This document shows, in pieces, positions 43,774-52,746 of a stretch of 64,000 bases of DNA. Location of the stretch: NCBI GenBank assembly GCA_964430245.1, contig CAYSEW010000006.1:1-64000 (forward strand), in the 5' to 3' direction. Made by a program: the position numbers and the translations under genes. Within the stretch, counting starts at the first letter, position 1. Each line of letters starts with the position of its first letter. The notes under the pieces were generated by a model. It had not been told where the DNA came from. It made no database searches and saw only the letters and a program-made list of their open reading frames with translations. This DNA comes from CAYSEW01 sp964430245. Its GTDB lineage: Bacteria; Bacteroidota; Bacteroidia; Flavobacteriales_D; Parvicellaceae.

Positions 43774-44817
43774 ATGGAATTTACGGCTCAACAGATTGCT
43801 GATTTGTTACATGGAAATGTAGAAGGTGAACCTGGAATAAAAGTTCATGATATGTCAAAAATTGAAGAAGGTGAACCTGGGACAATCACTTTTTTGGCCA
43901 ATGATAAATATGAAGAGTATATATATGATACCAAAGCAAGTATAGCTTTGGTTAATGATTCTTTTCATCCACAAAAGAAACTCCCCGAAACACTTACATT
44001 AATAAAAGTTCCAAATGCCTATGAAAGTCTTGCTCAATTGTTGGCATATTATGATGAATTCAATAGTCATAAATCAGGTATTGAAGAGCCTAGTTATATT
44101 GCTTCAACTGCAAAGTTGGGTAGTAATGTATATGTAGGAGCATTTTCTTATATAGGAGAAGGAGCGATAATAGGAGATAATGTAAAGATCTACCCTAATT
44201 CTTACATTGGAGACCATGTTTCTATTAGTGAAAACTCTTGTATATATGCAGGGGTTAAAATTTATGCTAGAACAATTATTGGTAAAAGCTGCACCCTGCA
44301 TTCAGGCGCTGTTATTGGTTCAGATGGATTTGGGTTTGTTCCTAATAAAGAAAACAATTACCAGAAAGTTCCTCAAATAGGTAAAGTTGTCCTTGAAGAT
44401 CATGTTGAAATTGGTTCTAATACAACTATAGACAGGGCTACAATGGGTTCAACAATAATTAGAAAAGGAGTTAAGATAGACAACCTAATTCAGATAGCCC
44501 ACAATGTTGATATAGGGGAAAACACAGTTATTGCAGCACAAACTGGTATTGCTGGTTCTACTAAAATTGGCAAAAACACAATGATAGGAGGGCAGGTTGG
44601 TATTGTTGGTCATATTCAAATTGCTGATGGTGTTAAGATTGCTGCTCAAAGTGGAATTGGAAATTCAATTACAAATGAGAATCAAATTATGCAGGGGTCT
44701 CCAGCATTCAGTATTGGAGATTATAAAAGATGCTATGTTCTTTTTAGAAGCTTACCAAAATTAAAAGAGCAATTGGATACAGCTATAAAAGAAATAAAAG
44801 AAATAAAAAATGAGTGA
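43774..44817 (+). CDS. lpxD: UDP-3-O-(3-hydroxyacyl)glucosamine N-acyltransferase
   Basis: Third step of lipid A synthesis. The 347-residue protein has the N-terminal uridine-binding domain (about 1-100) and a left-handed beta-helix of hexapeptide repeats (IGEGAIIGDNVKIYPNSYIGD and similar). The segment IGSDGFGFVPN is typical of LpxD, and the catalytic His is likely in QIAHNVDIGEN. It overlaps lpxC/fabZ by 8 bases, so translation is coupled. Confidence 0.96.
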   Translation: MEFTAQQIADLLHGNVEGEPGIKVHDMSKIEEGEPGTITFLANDKYEEYIYDTKASIALVNDSFHPQKKLPETLTLIKVPNAYESLAQLLAYYDEFNSHKSGIEEPSYIASTAKLGSNVYVGAFSYIGEGAIIGDNVKIYPNSYIGDHVSISENSCIYAGVKIYARTIIGKSCTLHSGAVIGSDGFGFVPNKENNYQKVPQIGKVVLEDHVEIGSNTTIDRATMGSTIIRKGVKIDNLIQIAHNVDIGENTVIAAQTGIAGSTKIGKNTMIGGQVGIVGHIQIADGVKIAAQSGIGNSITNENQIMQGSPAFSIGDYKRCYVLFRSLPKLKEQLDTAIKEIKEIKNE

Positions 44818-46207
44818 AAAACAGAGAACAATAAAAAAAGCTTTTTCACTATCTGGAGTCGGACTACATACAGGAGAAGCTGTAGAAGTTACTATTGAGC
44901 CAGCGCCAGATAATCATGGGTATAAATTCCAGAGAATAGACATAGAAGGAGAGCCTATTATACCTGCAGATGCAGATCTTGTAGTGGATACACAAAGAGG
45001 CACTACTCTTGAGAAAAATGGAGTAAAGGTTTGCACAACAGAGCATTTGCTATCTGCACTGTATGGACTACAGGTTGATAATGCGTTAATTAAATTAAAT
45101 GGACCCGAGATTCCTATTGTTGATGGAAGCGCCTTACCATTTGTAAAAGAAATAGAAAAAGTTGGGTACCAAGAACAAGAAAAAGAGAGAGAATATTTTG
45201 AGTTCACACAAAACCAACCCTATGAGGACCTTGAAAAAGGAATAGAGATACTAGCCATACCATATGATGAATTCAGATTGACTGTCATGGTAGATTATAA
45301 TTCTCCTGTCCTGGGAACTCAGCATGCTAGTATGTATCATATAGGAGAATTTAAAGAGCAGATTTCTCCATGTAGAACTTTTGTGTTTTTAAGAGAATTG
45401 GAGGGATTGGCAAAAGCAGGGCTTATTAAAGGTGGTGATATTGATAATGCAATCGTTCTGGTTGAAAGAGAGAAAGTATCTCAAGTGGAATTAGATAATT
45501 TAGCAAAGCTTTTAGATAAGGAGCACTTAGATATTAAAATAAAAGGTAATACATTAAATAATATTGATTTAAAATTCATCAATGAGCCCGCAAGACATAA
45601 ATTACTGGATGTAATAGGAGATCTTGCATTGGTAGGTAAGCCAATAAAAGGGCATATATTAACAGCAAGACCTGGTCATTCGGGTAATATTTCATTTGCA
45701 AAAATCATTAAAGAGATCATGAAAAATCAGAAAAAAGCAGGCAAACAATTTGATTTAACAAAAGAGCCAGTATATAATATAAATGACATTGAAAAAATGC
45801 TTCCTCATCGTTACCCATTTTTATTGGTAGATAAGGTAATGGAAATAACAGACGATACAATTATTGGTGTGAAAAATGTGACTATGAACGAACACCAATT
45901 TATGGGGCACTTCCCTGGAAATCCTGTTATGCCTGGGGTATTGCAAATTGAAGCCATGGCCCAGACAGGAGGGATATTTTCATTAAGTAAAGTAGAAGAG
46001 CCTCATTTATATTCAACTTATTTTATGAAAATTGATAATGTTAAATTCAAGAAAAAAGTAATTCCTGGAGATACAATTGTATTTGAATTAAAGCTAATAT
46101 CACCGATTAGAAGAGGGCTTGTTCATATGGGGGGAAAAGGATATGTTAATGGGCAGGTTTGTATAGAAGCAGATATGCTTGCACAGGTTGTTAAAGACAG
46201 AGGATAA
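44810..46207 (+). CDS. lpxC/fabZ: Bifunctional UDP-3-O-acyl-N-acetylglucosamine deacetylase / 3-hydroxyacyl-ACP dehydratase
   Basis: A 465-residue fusion. The LpxC half (about 1-305) makes the committed step of lipid A synthesis; visible motifs are SGVGLHTGEAVEV, the zinc ligand region CTTEHLLSALYGLQVDNA, DGSALPFV and KLLDVIGDLAL-like sequence followed by RPGHSGN. The FabZ half (about 325-465) dehydrates 3-hydroxyacyl-ACP; its motifs are MLPHRYPFLLVDK (catalytic His) and GHFPGNPVMPGVLQIEAMAQ (catalytic Glu). The fusion is characteristic of Bacteroidota. It overlaps lpxA by one base. Confidence 0.97.
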   Translation: MSEKQRTIKKAFSLSGVGLHTGEAVEVTIEPAPDNHGYKFQRIDIEGEPIIPADADLVVDTQRGTTLEKNGVKVCTTEHLLSALYGLQVDNALIKLNGPEIPIVDGSALPFVKEIEKVGYQEQEKEREYFEFTQNQPYEDLEKGIEILAIPYDEFRLTVMVDYNSPVLGTQHASMYHIGEFKEQISPCRTFVFLRELEGLAKAGLIKGGDIDNAIVLVEREKVSQVELDNLAKLLDKEHLDIKIKGNTLNNIDLKFINEPARHKLLDVIGDLALVGKPIKGHILTARPGHSGNISFAKIIKEIMKNQKKAGKQFDLTKEPVYNINDIEKMLPHRYPFLLVDKVMEITDDTIIGVKNVTMNEHQFMGHFPGNPVMPGVLQIEAMAQTGGIFSLSKVEEPHLYSTYFMKIDNVKFKKKVIPGDTIVFELKLISPIRRGLVHMGGKGYVNGQVCIEADMLAQVVKDRG

Positions 46208-46986
46208 TGAAAGATCATCAATTAGCATATATACATCCAGATGCTAAAATCGGTAAAGATGTAGTGATTGATCCATTTGCTACTATTTATGGAGATGTAG
46301 AAATAGGAGAGGGGACTTGGGTTGGTCCTAATGTTGTTATTATGGATGGTGCAAGAATTGGTGATAATTGCAAGATTTTTCCTGGAGCTGTTATTTCAGC
46401 TGTTTCGCAAGATTTAAAATACAAAGGAGAATATACTACTACTGAAATAGGCTCTAATACTACCATTAGAGAATTTGTAACTATTCACAAAGGAACTACA
46501 GATAGACATAAAACAATAGTAGGAAGTAATTGTCTTCTTATGGCTTATGTTCATGTTGCTCATGACTGTATCATTGGAAACAATGTAATAATTGCTAATT
46601 CTACTCAACTAGCAGGGCATATTACTATTGATGATTTTGTTATTATTGAAGGAATGGTAGGGACACAACAATTCGTTCATATTGGAGAGCATGCATTTAT
46701 AGCAGGAGGTTCTTTAGTAAGGAAAAATGTCCCTCCTTTTGTGAAGGCAGCAAGAGAACCACTTTCATATGTCGGTGTAAATACAATTGGACTTAGAAGA
46801 AGAGGATATAGCGACCAGCAGATCATGAATGTAGAGGATGCATATAGAGTAATATATGTGCAGAATAGCAATATAACTACTGCTATAAAAGTTGCTGAAT
46901 TAGAGTTGCCACAATCAGAAGAAAAAGAAGTTATTCTTGACTTTATTAGAAGCTCAACAAAAGGTATAATGAGAGGGCTTAGCTAA
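46207..46986 (+). CDS. lpxA: Acyl-ACP--UDP-N-acetylglucosamine O-acyltransferase
   Basis: First step of lipid A synthesis. The 259-residue protein is a left-handed beta-helix with hexapeptide repeats (IGEGTWVGPNVVIMDGARIGDNC) and the catalytic region AYVHVAHDCIIGN (about 117-129). The C-terminal helical part is normal (VNTIGLRRRGYS). It overlaps lpxC/fabZ by one base (TAATG) and the Omp28-like gene convergently by 4 bases. efp, often next in related genomes, is absent here. Confidence 0.96.
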   Translation: MKDHQLAYIHPDAKIGKDVVIDPFATIYGDVEIGEGTWVGPNVVIMDGARIGDNCKIFPGAVISAVSQDLKYKGEYTTTEIGSNTTIREFVTIHKGTTDRHKTIVGSNCLLMAYVHVAHDCIIGNNVIIANSTQLAGHITIDDFVIIEGMVGTQQFVHIGEHAFIAGGSLVRKNVPPFVKAAREPLSYVGVNTIGLRRRGYSDQQIMNVEDAYRVIYVQNSNITTAIKVAELELPQSEEKEVILDFIRSSTKGIMRGLS

Positions 46987-47897
46987 GGGGCTAGCTCAGT
47001 TTTAATTACTTGAATCACCTCAAAAGAATTACGTTCACACAAGTAAGTGATCAATGATAGGTTGTCAATGTTGTATGTGCTATCAACTAATGGGTCAGGC
47101 AGCTGATATGAGAAATCATTGTAAAAAACATCACCATTAGAGGCATTTCCAGTAGCTATAGATGTTCCCCATGTACCGTTGATGTTATTAGAGAGTACAG
47201 CATGATGCTTGTAATTATATTCAGTAGTACCATTGTTCAACTTTTGGGGTCCAACAACTGTATCTCTTAATAAGTAAATAATTAAATTGTAATCACCTGT
47301 TAAGTTATCTTTAAATTCTGTTTCTGTATGAATGAAAAGTCCATTTGTTTGAGGATAGTAGTTGTAGGCTAACTGAAGGTTAGATTTGAGGGTAGCAGAT
47401 GCTATTTCATTGGCTACAGCATTTGTCCAATCAGATGAAAAATACCAAACTGAATTTAAAAAACCAGTTTCTTTTCTGTTTATAGTCCCCATTGGGTTTC
47501 CTAAAAAACCAGACATTTCACTTACATAAGTATTACCAGCTTGTGTTGTAAAGTCGATATTAAATGTAGGTGGTTGTACTGCTTGAAAAGACCCATCTGT
47601 GCTTGCATGAATAGAAGCTAAAAACAACCTATCGGGATAATTTACTTCCAATTGATGCGCTATGTCAGCAGCTGCAGGACAGTTGGTGCATGTATGACCC
47701 GTGTAATCTTCTAATAAAATATTTCTTTCTGCATTGTTGTTAGTAGTAAAAGTAGGCCATGGGTAAGGAGTACTTGTAGTGTCAAATGGATATAAATTCC
47801 AATCAAGATCTCCAGTAGATTCAGGAATGGGATTTTCAACATAATCACAACTTGAAATAACAATAGAGGTAAGGAATATGTATACTAAAAATTTCAT
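46983..47897 (-). CDS. Omp28-related lipoprotein
   Basis: A 304-residue lipoprotein of the Omp28 family. Signal sequence MKFLVYIFLTSIVISSC with lipobox ISSC (Cys 17). The conserved ILLEDYTGHTCTNCPAAADIA (about 61-80) has a CxxC in a thioredoxin-like position, and the remainder is beta-rich. It is the last gene of a three-gene minus-strand unit with a TlpA-like thioredoxin and a DUF6029 protein; the DUF6029 stop is 2 bases before its start. Redox or adhesive function is not established. Confidence 0.88.
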   Translation of the reverse strand: MKFLVYIFLTSIVISSCDYVENPIPESTGDLDWNLYPFDTTSTPYPWPTFTTNNNAERNILLEDYTGHTCTNCPAAADIAHQLEVNYPDRLFLASIHASTDGSFQAVQPPTFNIDFTTQAGNTYVSEMSGFLGNPMGTINRKETGFLNSVWYFSSDWTNAVANEIASATLKSNLQLAYNYYPQTNGLFIHTETEFKDNLTGDYNLIIYLLRDTVVGPQKLNNGTTEYNYKHHAVLSNNINGTWGTSIATGNASNGDVFYNDFSYQLPDPLVDSTYNIDNLSLITYLCERNSFEVIQVIKTELAP

Positions 47898-47898
47898 T

Positions 47899-49584
47899 TT
47901 AAAAACTTGAAGTTAATGTAAAAGTTAAACCATTGGAAGCTGGCACTGCTCTACAGACTCCACCAACACAAAACACACCTGCTCTTTGTCTTCCATATTG
48001 CATAGAAAATCGATGAGGGCCATTTATATAGCCAGCAGAGATCAATGCATAATGAAGTCTTTGTTCAGGTATAGCATTGCCATAATTGTATTGATCTAAT
48101 ACTGCTACATACCAATGAGGGCTAAATGTATATTCTATTTGTCCAAACAGCCAGTTTCCTTTATGTTGTTCTGTCCATAAGGCTTGAGTTTCAAATCTTA
48201 GAGAGTGGTGGTCATTGATTTTATAAGTTAAATCAATTACTGCTATCTGAGCATAAATCATTTTGTAATACTCTGCTACTTTGACAGCATCATCATTAAA
48301 AACAAAATTAAAATAGTTGATGTTGAATTTTAATTTTTTATTGATCTTCCTTTTTATTTCTATGTTAAAATCTTGAAGTAAGACACTATCACTCATCGAA
48401 AATAAAGAGGTTTGATAGCTGTTTCTGGAAGTGTTCATGTCATCTATAAAATTTCTTTCAGGCACATAAGCAGTTGCAAAATTCATAGAAATAGAAGTAC
48501 CATACTTTCCTCCCAAAATAGTTTTTTTGGGTATTTTATACAACACATCTATTTGATAAGAAATTTCCCCAAAAAAATTGGTTGCATATGGGTAAAGAGT
48601 TGCAGCCAAATTATAGGTATGTTGTTTACATTGTGCAGGTAAAAAGCCAATCATTAAATCTGTAGGACCTACACTTACATTAGTAGAACGCCACAACATA
48701 TTGTCCATGTGTTTTGCTGAAAGATCAATCGCAAATCCTTTTTGAGAATATCCTAGGTTTAAAAGCAAACCTTCACCATTCTTATATATGTAATTAAATC
48801 GTTCATCTTGATCAAAAGGGTATGGATCATTTATCTTATAGATATACTCTCCATTGAACCTGAATTTTCCATACCTCATTCCTATTCGCCCCGCATAGGA
48901 ACCGACATTTTTAGGAAGTATATAGTCTGTAGTTGTATTATCATCATTGAACTTACTAACAAAACTTCCTCCAACTAATAACCTGAATTTAGCATCAGCT
49001 AAAGTGTCTATTAGCTCATTGAAGTCTATTTCACCATCAAAGCCCCTAACTAGGCCATTTCCGTTAACCAATCCATCAATGAATTGATGTCTTTGCTTTC
49101 CAATAAGACCTTTTAAATAGATTCCTTTATATGGGTTGTATTTCACCTTTACTCCATCTAAAGCATTATCAATGCCTAATTGCCTTTCTTCATAAGCCCT
49201 TAGGATCATTCCACTTCCATATTGCTCGTAAAAGCTACCCACAGTTACATCTAAGTCTTCATTTTTCCAATTGGCATATCTATAACCTAGTCCTGTTCCA
49301 GTAAACGTGACAGGATATCCTTCCAGTCTATTTAAATAAGATTCATACCTAATTCCAGCACTAAAATTCCCTCTATTATAATTTAAATTGGTAAAACCAT
49401 TGAATCCCATTATTTGTTCTGGAAGAGCAGCATTGATTAAGGTGTCTTCTTGATAGTATTGTGCAATGGCTTGAATATTTCCACTAAATGTTCCTAGGTC
49501 AACATTGTTCTCATCAGACTGAGATAAGACAAAGTATTGGCCTAGAAAGATGCAATTTAGTACTAGAAGTAATTTTATTTTCAT
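47899..49584 (-). CDS. DUF6029 family outer membrane beta-barrel protein
   Basis: A 561-residue exported protein. A signal peptide (LLLVLNCIFLGQYFVLSQ) precedes many amphipathic strands with aromatic girdles (FSAGIRYESYLN; RFSMQYGRQRAG) and a C-terminal Phe (TLTSSF), as in outer-membrane barrels. The DUF6029 label is from resemblance and from the recurrent association with TlpA and Omp28 genes. It overlaps the TlpA-like gene by 4 bases (ATGA) and is 2 bases from the Omp28 gene, so the three form a tight operon. Confidence 0.82.
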   Translation of the reverse strand: MKIKLLLVLNCIFLGQYFVLSQSDENNVDLGTFSGNIQAIAQYYQEDTLINAALPEQIMGFNGFTNLNYNRGNFSAGIRYESYLNRLEGYPVTFTGTGLGYRYANWKNEDLDVTVGSFYEQYGSGMILRAYEERQLGIDNALDGVKVKYNPYKGIYLKGLIGKQRHQFIDGLVNGNGLVRGFDGEIDFNELIDTLADAKFRLLVGGSFVSKFNDDNTTTDYILPKNVGSYAGRIGMRYGKFRFNGEYIYKINDPYPFDQDERFNYIYKNGEGLLLNLGYSQKGFAIDLSAKHMDNMLWRSTNVSVGPTDLMIGFLPAQCKQHTYNLAATLYPYATNFFGEISYQIDVLYKIPKKTILGGKYGTSISMNFATAYVPERNFIDDMNTSRNSYQTSLFSMSDSVLLQDFNIEIKRKINKKLKFNINYFNFVFNDDAVKVAEYYKMIYAQIAVIDLTYKINDHHSLRFETQALWTEQHKGNWLFGQIEYTFSPHWYVAVLDQYNYGNAIPEQRLHYALISAGYINGPHRFSMQYGRQRAGVFCVGGVCRAVPASNGLTFTLTSSF

Positions 49585-50072
49585 TTAGCAAATTTAAGAA
49601 CTTCTTTGTAAAGCTCTTTTTCGTCACCAGGGGAATAATTGTTATGGTCCCAAACTATTGCTCCATTTTTCACTAAAAATGTGTGAGGAACATTATTTAC
49701 ATTCATGGCTCTTTTTAAATCGCCATTAGGATCTAATAAAACTTGATAATCCCATCCTTGAGCATTTACATAAGGTTCAACTCTACCTGTAGATCTGGCA
49801 TCGTCAATAGATACTGCAATTAATTGAACACCGGTATCATCTACCCAATCGTCATAATCTTCGGCAATAGTGTTTAATTCTACTTTACATGGTTTACACC
49901 AAGTGGCCCAAAAGCTGATGATAATCGGTTTCCCATTATTTTTTATTTGAGAGATGTCAATAGATTTTCCACTTAGAGTTTTAAGTTTAACTGCAGGGAG
50001 TTTTTTGTTTTGAGCAAAAGAGGATCCAACAGTTAATACTGCCATGATAAATAAGACAAGTAATTTTTTCAT
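49581..50072 (-). CDS. TlpA-like thioredoxin family protein
   Basis: A periplasmic thioredoxin of 163 residues with a signal peptide (LLVLFIMAVLTVGSSFAQ) and active site WATWCKPCKVEL (about 53-64). The PHTFLVKNGAIVW segment supplies the cis-Pro. This family handles disulfide or cytochrome maturation chemistry in the periplasm. It is first in the operon with DUF6029 and Omp28; the last protein also has a CxxC, so redox partnership is a reasonable inference. Confidence 0.9.
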   Translation of the reverse strand: MKKLLVLFIMAVLTVGSSFAQNKKLPAVKLKTLSGKSIDISQIKNNGKPIIISFWATWCKPCKVELNTIAEDYDDWVDDTGVQLIAVSIDDARSTGRVEPYVNAQGWDYQVLLDPNGDLKRAMNVNNVPHTFLVKNGAIVWDHNNYSPGDEKELYKEVLKFAK

Positions 50073-50232
50073 TTTTAGTTATTTTGTTTATTAATGTGGG
50101 GTATTCAAAATTCAAGCCAAACAGTTATTTATGAGTATAAAAATACGCTTTAGACAATAAAAAGTTATTTAATTCTAACTTAATATGTGAATGATATTGG
50201 AATTTCAACTTAGGGATTAATTTATTAGTCAA

Positions 50233-50264
50233 TAAAAAAAGGCGGGAATCCCCGCCTTTTTTTT
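50233..50264. terminator. Strong rho-independent terminator
   Basis: GGCGGG (50241-50246) and CCCGCC (50251-50256) form a GC stem with loop AATC, flanked by A runs on one side and T runs on the other, so it can act in both directions. It lies just after the stop codon of the minus-strand T9SS cargo gene. Confidence 0.88.
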
Positions 50265-50278
50265 AATTAGAAAGTTGA

Positions 50279-51757
50279 TTATTTATTTACAGTAACTCTA
50301 GATACAACATTATTAGCACCAGATTTAATATTAACTAAATAAAATCCTGAAGGAAGTTCAAGTGCATTTAGTTCTACTAATTGAGCACCAGTAACAATTC
50401 CTAGGTCAATTGCTTGAACAGTTTGTCCAATAGCATTGATTAATTCAATAGAAGTTCTTTCTGTTCCTATTACATTAAAAGACAATGTAGCAACATTGTT
50501 AAATGGATTTGGGTAAATAGAAAGCTCATTGATTCCATTTTCTGTTAACCCTGTTGCAACAGACATGTCCATCTTATCAGTGTTTTCAGCTCCAAAATCT
50601 CCTGCTCCAGAAGCAACAACACTTCCAGTTGCATCAGTCAATGTCCAGTCACCATCAGTTCCACCCCATTGAGCAGATCCTAAACCATCTCCATATGTAT
50701 CATAAAGAGTTAAAGTGTAGCAATCGTTAGAAGCAACAGGTAATGTGTACGTTTGAGCTGTGTTAGCATCATTTGCAGTATAAGGACCTCCAGATTGAAC
50801 GGTGGAACCAGCAGAGTTTTTATAATCCCAAGTTGTTTCAGTTGGGTAATTATCTAATGTAAGTACAAAAGAAATATCACCAGTTCCTGGAGTTGCAAAT
50901 CCAATTGCTTGGTTTAAACTATTGTTACCAGCATTTACATCACCACTAGCTACTGCTTCAATAGTAATAGTTCCAGCAGATGAAAGTGATACAGGAACAG
51001 TAATAGTTTCAGTAGAATACTGAGTGCTTAAAGCAGTTGAATTTGTAGCAGAACCAATATTTGATCCACCTGAAGTAACATTAACAGTGATGTCACCAGC
51101 AGCTAAAGCTTGAGTTCCTTTATTTTGTACCAATACCTCAACATTAAGACTACCACAAGCAACGGTCTCTCCTGAATAATTAAAGATAGAAGCATCTACA
51201 CCAGCGGAACCAGTATGGCTACCTGCATTTGAAGTAATATTACTGTAATGAGCAGTAGCTGATTGCTGTCCACTTTCTTCTACATATCTATCTGGATAGA
51301 TAGTGTAAATCGTAGGGTAATAAGCAATTCCTAAAGTAGAAGCGATAGATCCATCATCAATAATAGGGAAATTAGTTCCAGTTATCCAGTCTCCTTGAGA
51401 GCTGGCAGTTGAACCTTGTAAGTCAGCTAATCCAGTTGAATTATCACCTTCAATCCAAAGTACAATGACATCATTTGTAGTAGATGCGCTAACACCTGTA
51501 CCACCTGTTGGTCCGTGATTTACCCAAAGGTCTTCTAGAGCACCACCCGTATGGTAGCTCCAGCATGGACCACACCAAGTTGCAGATACATCGACAACAA
51601 CAGTATAGCCTTGATCTAAGTAAGTGTAAAGATTGTGGACGTTACCATTTAGGTCAGTCCCAGTAAAATCGGGACAAAATGTCCCATCAGGCATTTGTGC
51701 ATTACTGCTTCCTAAAAAGCCAATGCACAACGATAAAGAGAATAATAGTTTTTTCAT
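50279..51757 (-). CDS. Secreted thioredoxin-fold protein with T9SS type A sorting domain
   Basis: A 492-residue secreted protein. Signal peptide (LLFSLSLCIGFLGSSNAQ), then a thioredoxin-like domain (about 22-165) with VDVSATWCGPCWSYH. A CARDB-like beta domain follows (about 190-290; EVLVQNKGTQALAAGDITV), then another beta region with YDTYGDGLGS. The C-terminus is a type A sorting domain (LSIYPNPFNNVATLSF to LPSGFYLVNIKSG) ending in VNK, the signal for export through the T9SS and surface attachment. Monocistronic with a strong terminator. Confidence 0.9.
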   Translation of the reverse strand: MKKLLFSLSLCIGFLGSSNAQMPDGTFCPDFTGTDLNGNVHNLYTYLDQGYTVVVDVSATWCGPCWSYHTGGALEDLWVNHGPTGGTGVSASTTNDVIVLWIEGDNSTGLADLQGSTASSQGDWITGTNFPIIDDGSIASTLGIAYYPTIYTIYPDRYVEESGQQSATAHYSNITSNAGSHTGSAGVDASIFNYSGETVACGSLNVEVLVQNKGTQALAAGDITVNVTSGGSNIGSATNSTALSTQYSTETITVPVSLSSAGTITIEAVASGDVNAGNNSLNQAIGFATPGTGDISFVLTLDNYPTETTWDYKNSAGSTVQSGGPYTANDANTAQTYTLPVASNDCYTLTLYDTYGDGLGSAQWGGTDGDWTLTDATGSVVASGAGDFGAENTDKMDMSVATGLTENGINELSIYPNPFNNVATLSFNVIGTERTSIELINAIGQTVQAIDLGIVTGAQLVELNALELPSGFYLVNIKSGANNVVSRVTVNK

Positions 51758-51925
51758 AATTGTAATATCAGTTTAACATTTTAAAATTTTGCATCGTAAA
51801 TATAGTATTAGTTTAATTAAGTAATGTAATTAAAATTATTTTTTATAGTAGTTATTCTTGGATTCCTAATGATTGGTTAGTAGTAGAAATTAGTTCATTT
51901 TACAGGCAACCATGTAATAATTAGT

Positions 51926-51933
51926 TATCTTTG
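51926..51933 (+). promoter_or_regulatory. Promoter -7 box (TATCTTTG) for the second T9SS cargo gene
   Basis: Perfect TAnnTTTG match ending 24 bases before the ATG at 51958. No convincing -33. Confidence 0.5.
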
Positions 51934-51957
51934 TTATAGAATCAAATCATATCAAAC

Positions 51958-52746
51958 ATGAAAAAAGTCATTTCTATTTTAAGCATATCTTTATTTATTA
52001 CTGTTGTAAATGCACAGATATCACTTTCTGTTTATGAGCCCAATCAATCTGTAGATCTAAATAATGGAAGTGTTGATGTTACTGGTCTAGCATCTCAATT
52101 TGAGCTAGTAAAATACTTGTGGATAGTTAATGAAGGCACTCAAGCAATAACATTAAAATGTAAAAAAACAGAATTAGACATGTTAGCTGGTTCTGAAAAT
52201 ATTACTTGTTGGAAGATATGCCCATCAACTTATGATGTAGCAGGCGCAAATCCATCAGCATTTGTTACTGTAAGTGGTGTTCAGATGTCAGAGACGCTAG
52301 GACCTTTAGATACAAATAAATCATTTTCTGCTCATTATAAACCAATGAACTTGGATGGGTGTTCTCTTATAAAATATGAATGGTACGATGAAAATGACTT
52401 AAATACACCCTTGGCTTCTATTAACATTAGATTTATTCATACTACTGGTTCATGCAGTATTGGAGAGGATGAATTAGAAATGAATAATCCGTCATTTCAA
52501 ATTTACCCCAATCCAGCTAATGAAAATGTAAATATTCAAATTGATGCAACCTCTTCTCAGCTTGAAAATACAATGTTAACAATACATGATGTAATTGGAA
52601 AAGAAGTTTTTTCAATAAATGCAAACGCTATTACAGCTGGGTCATTGAGTTTAGAAACTAATGAATTTAATCAGGGAATTTATTTAGTAACTCTTACAAA
52701 AGGGAGTACACCAATTTTTACTCAAAGATTAATTATTAGTCATTGA
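51958..52746 (+). CDS. Secreted protein with T9SS type A sorting domain
   Basis: A 262-residue exported protein. Signal peptide (VISILSISLFITVVNAQ), a beta-sandwich-like central domain with a few Cys residues (about 20-170; EGTQAITLKCKKTEL), and a type A sorting domain (FQIYPNPANENVNIQ to FNQGIYLVTLTKG) ending RLIISH. No catalytic motif is recognised. It is divergent from the other cargo gene and overlaps the sirtuin gene convergently by 7 bases. Confidence 0.88.
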   Translation: MKKVISILSISLFITVVNAQISLSVYEPNQSVDLNNGSVDVTGLASQFELVKYLWIVNEGTQAITLKCKKTELDMLAGSENITCWKICPSTYDVAGANPSAFVTVSGVQMSETLGPLDTNKSFSAHYKPMNLDGCSLIKYEWYDENDLNTPLASINIRFIHTTGSCSIGEDELEMNNPSFQIYPNPANENVNIQIDATSSQLENTMLTIHDVIGKEVFSINANAITAGSLSLETNEFNQGIYLVTLTKGSTPIFTQRLIISH

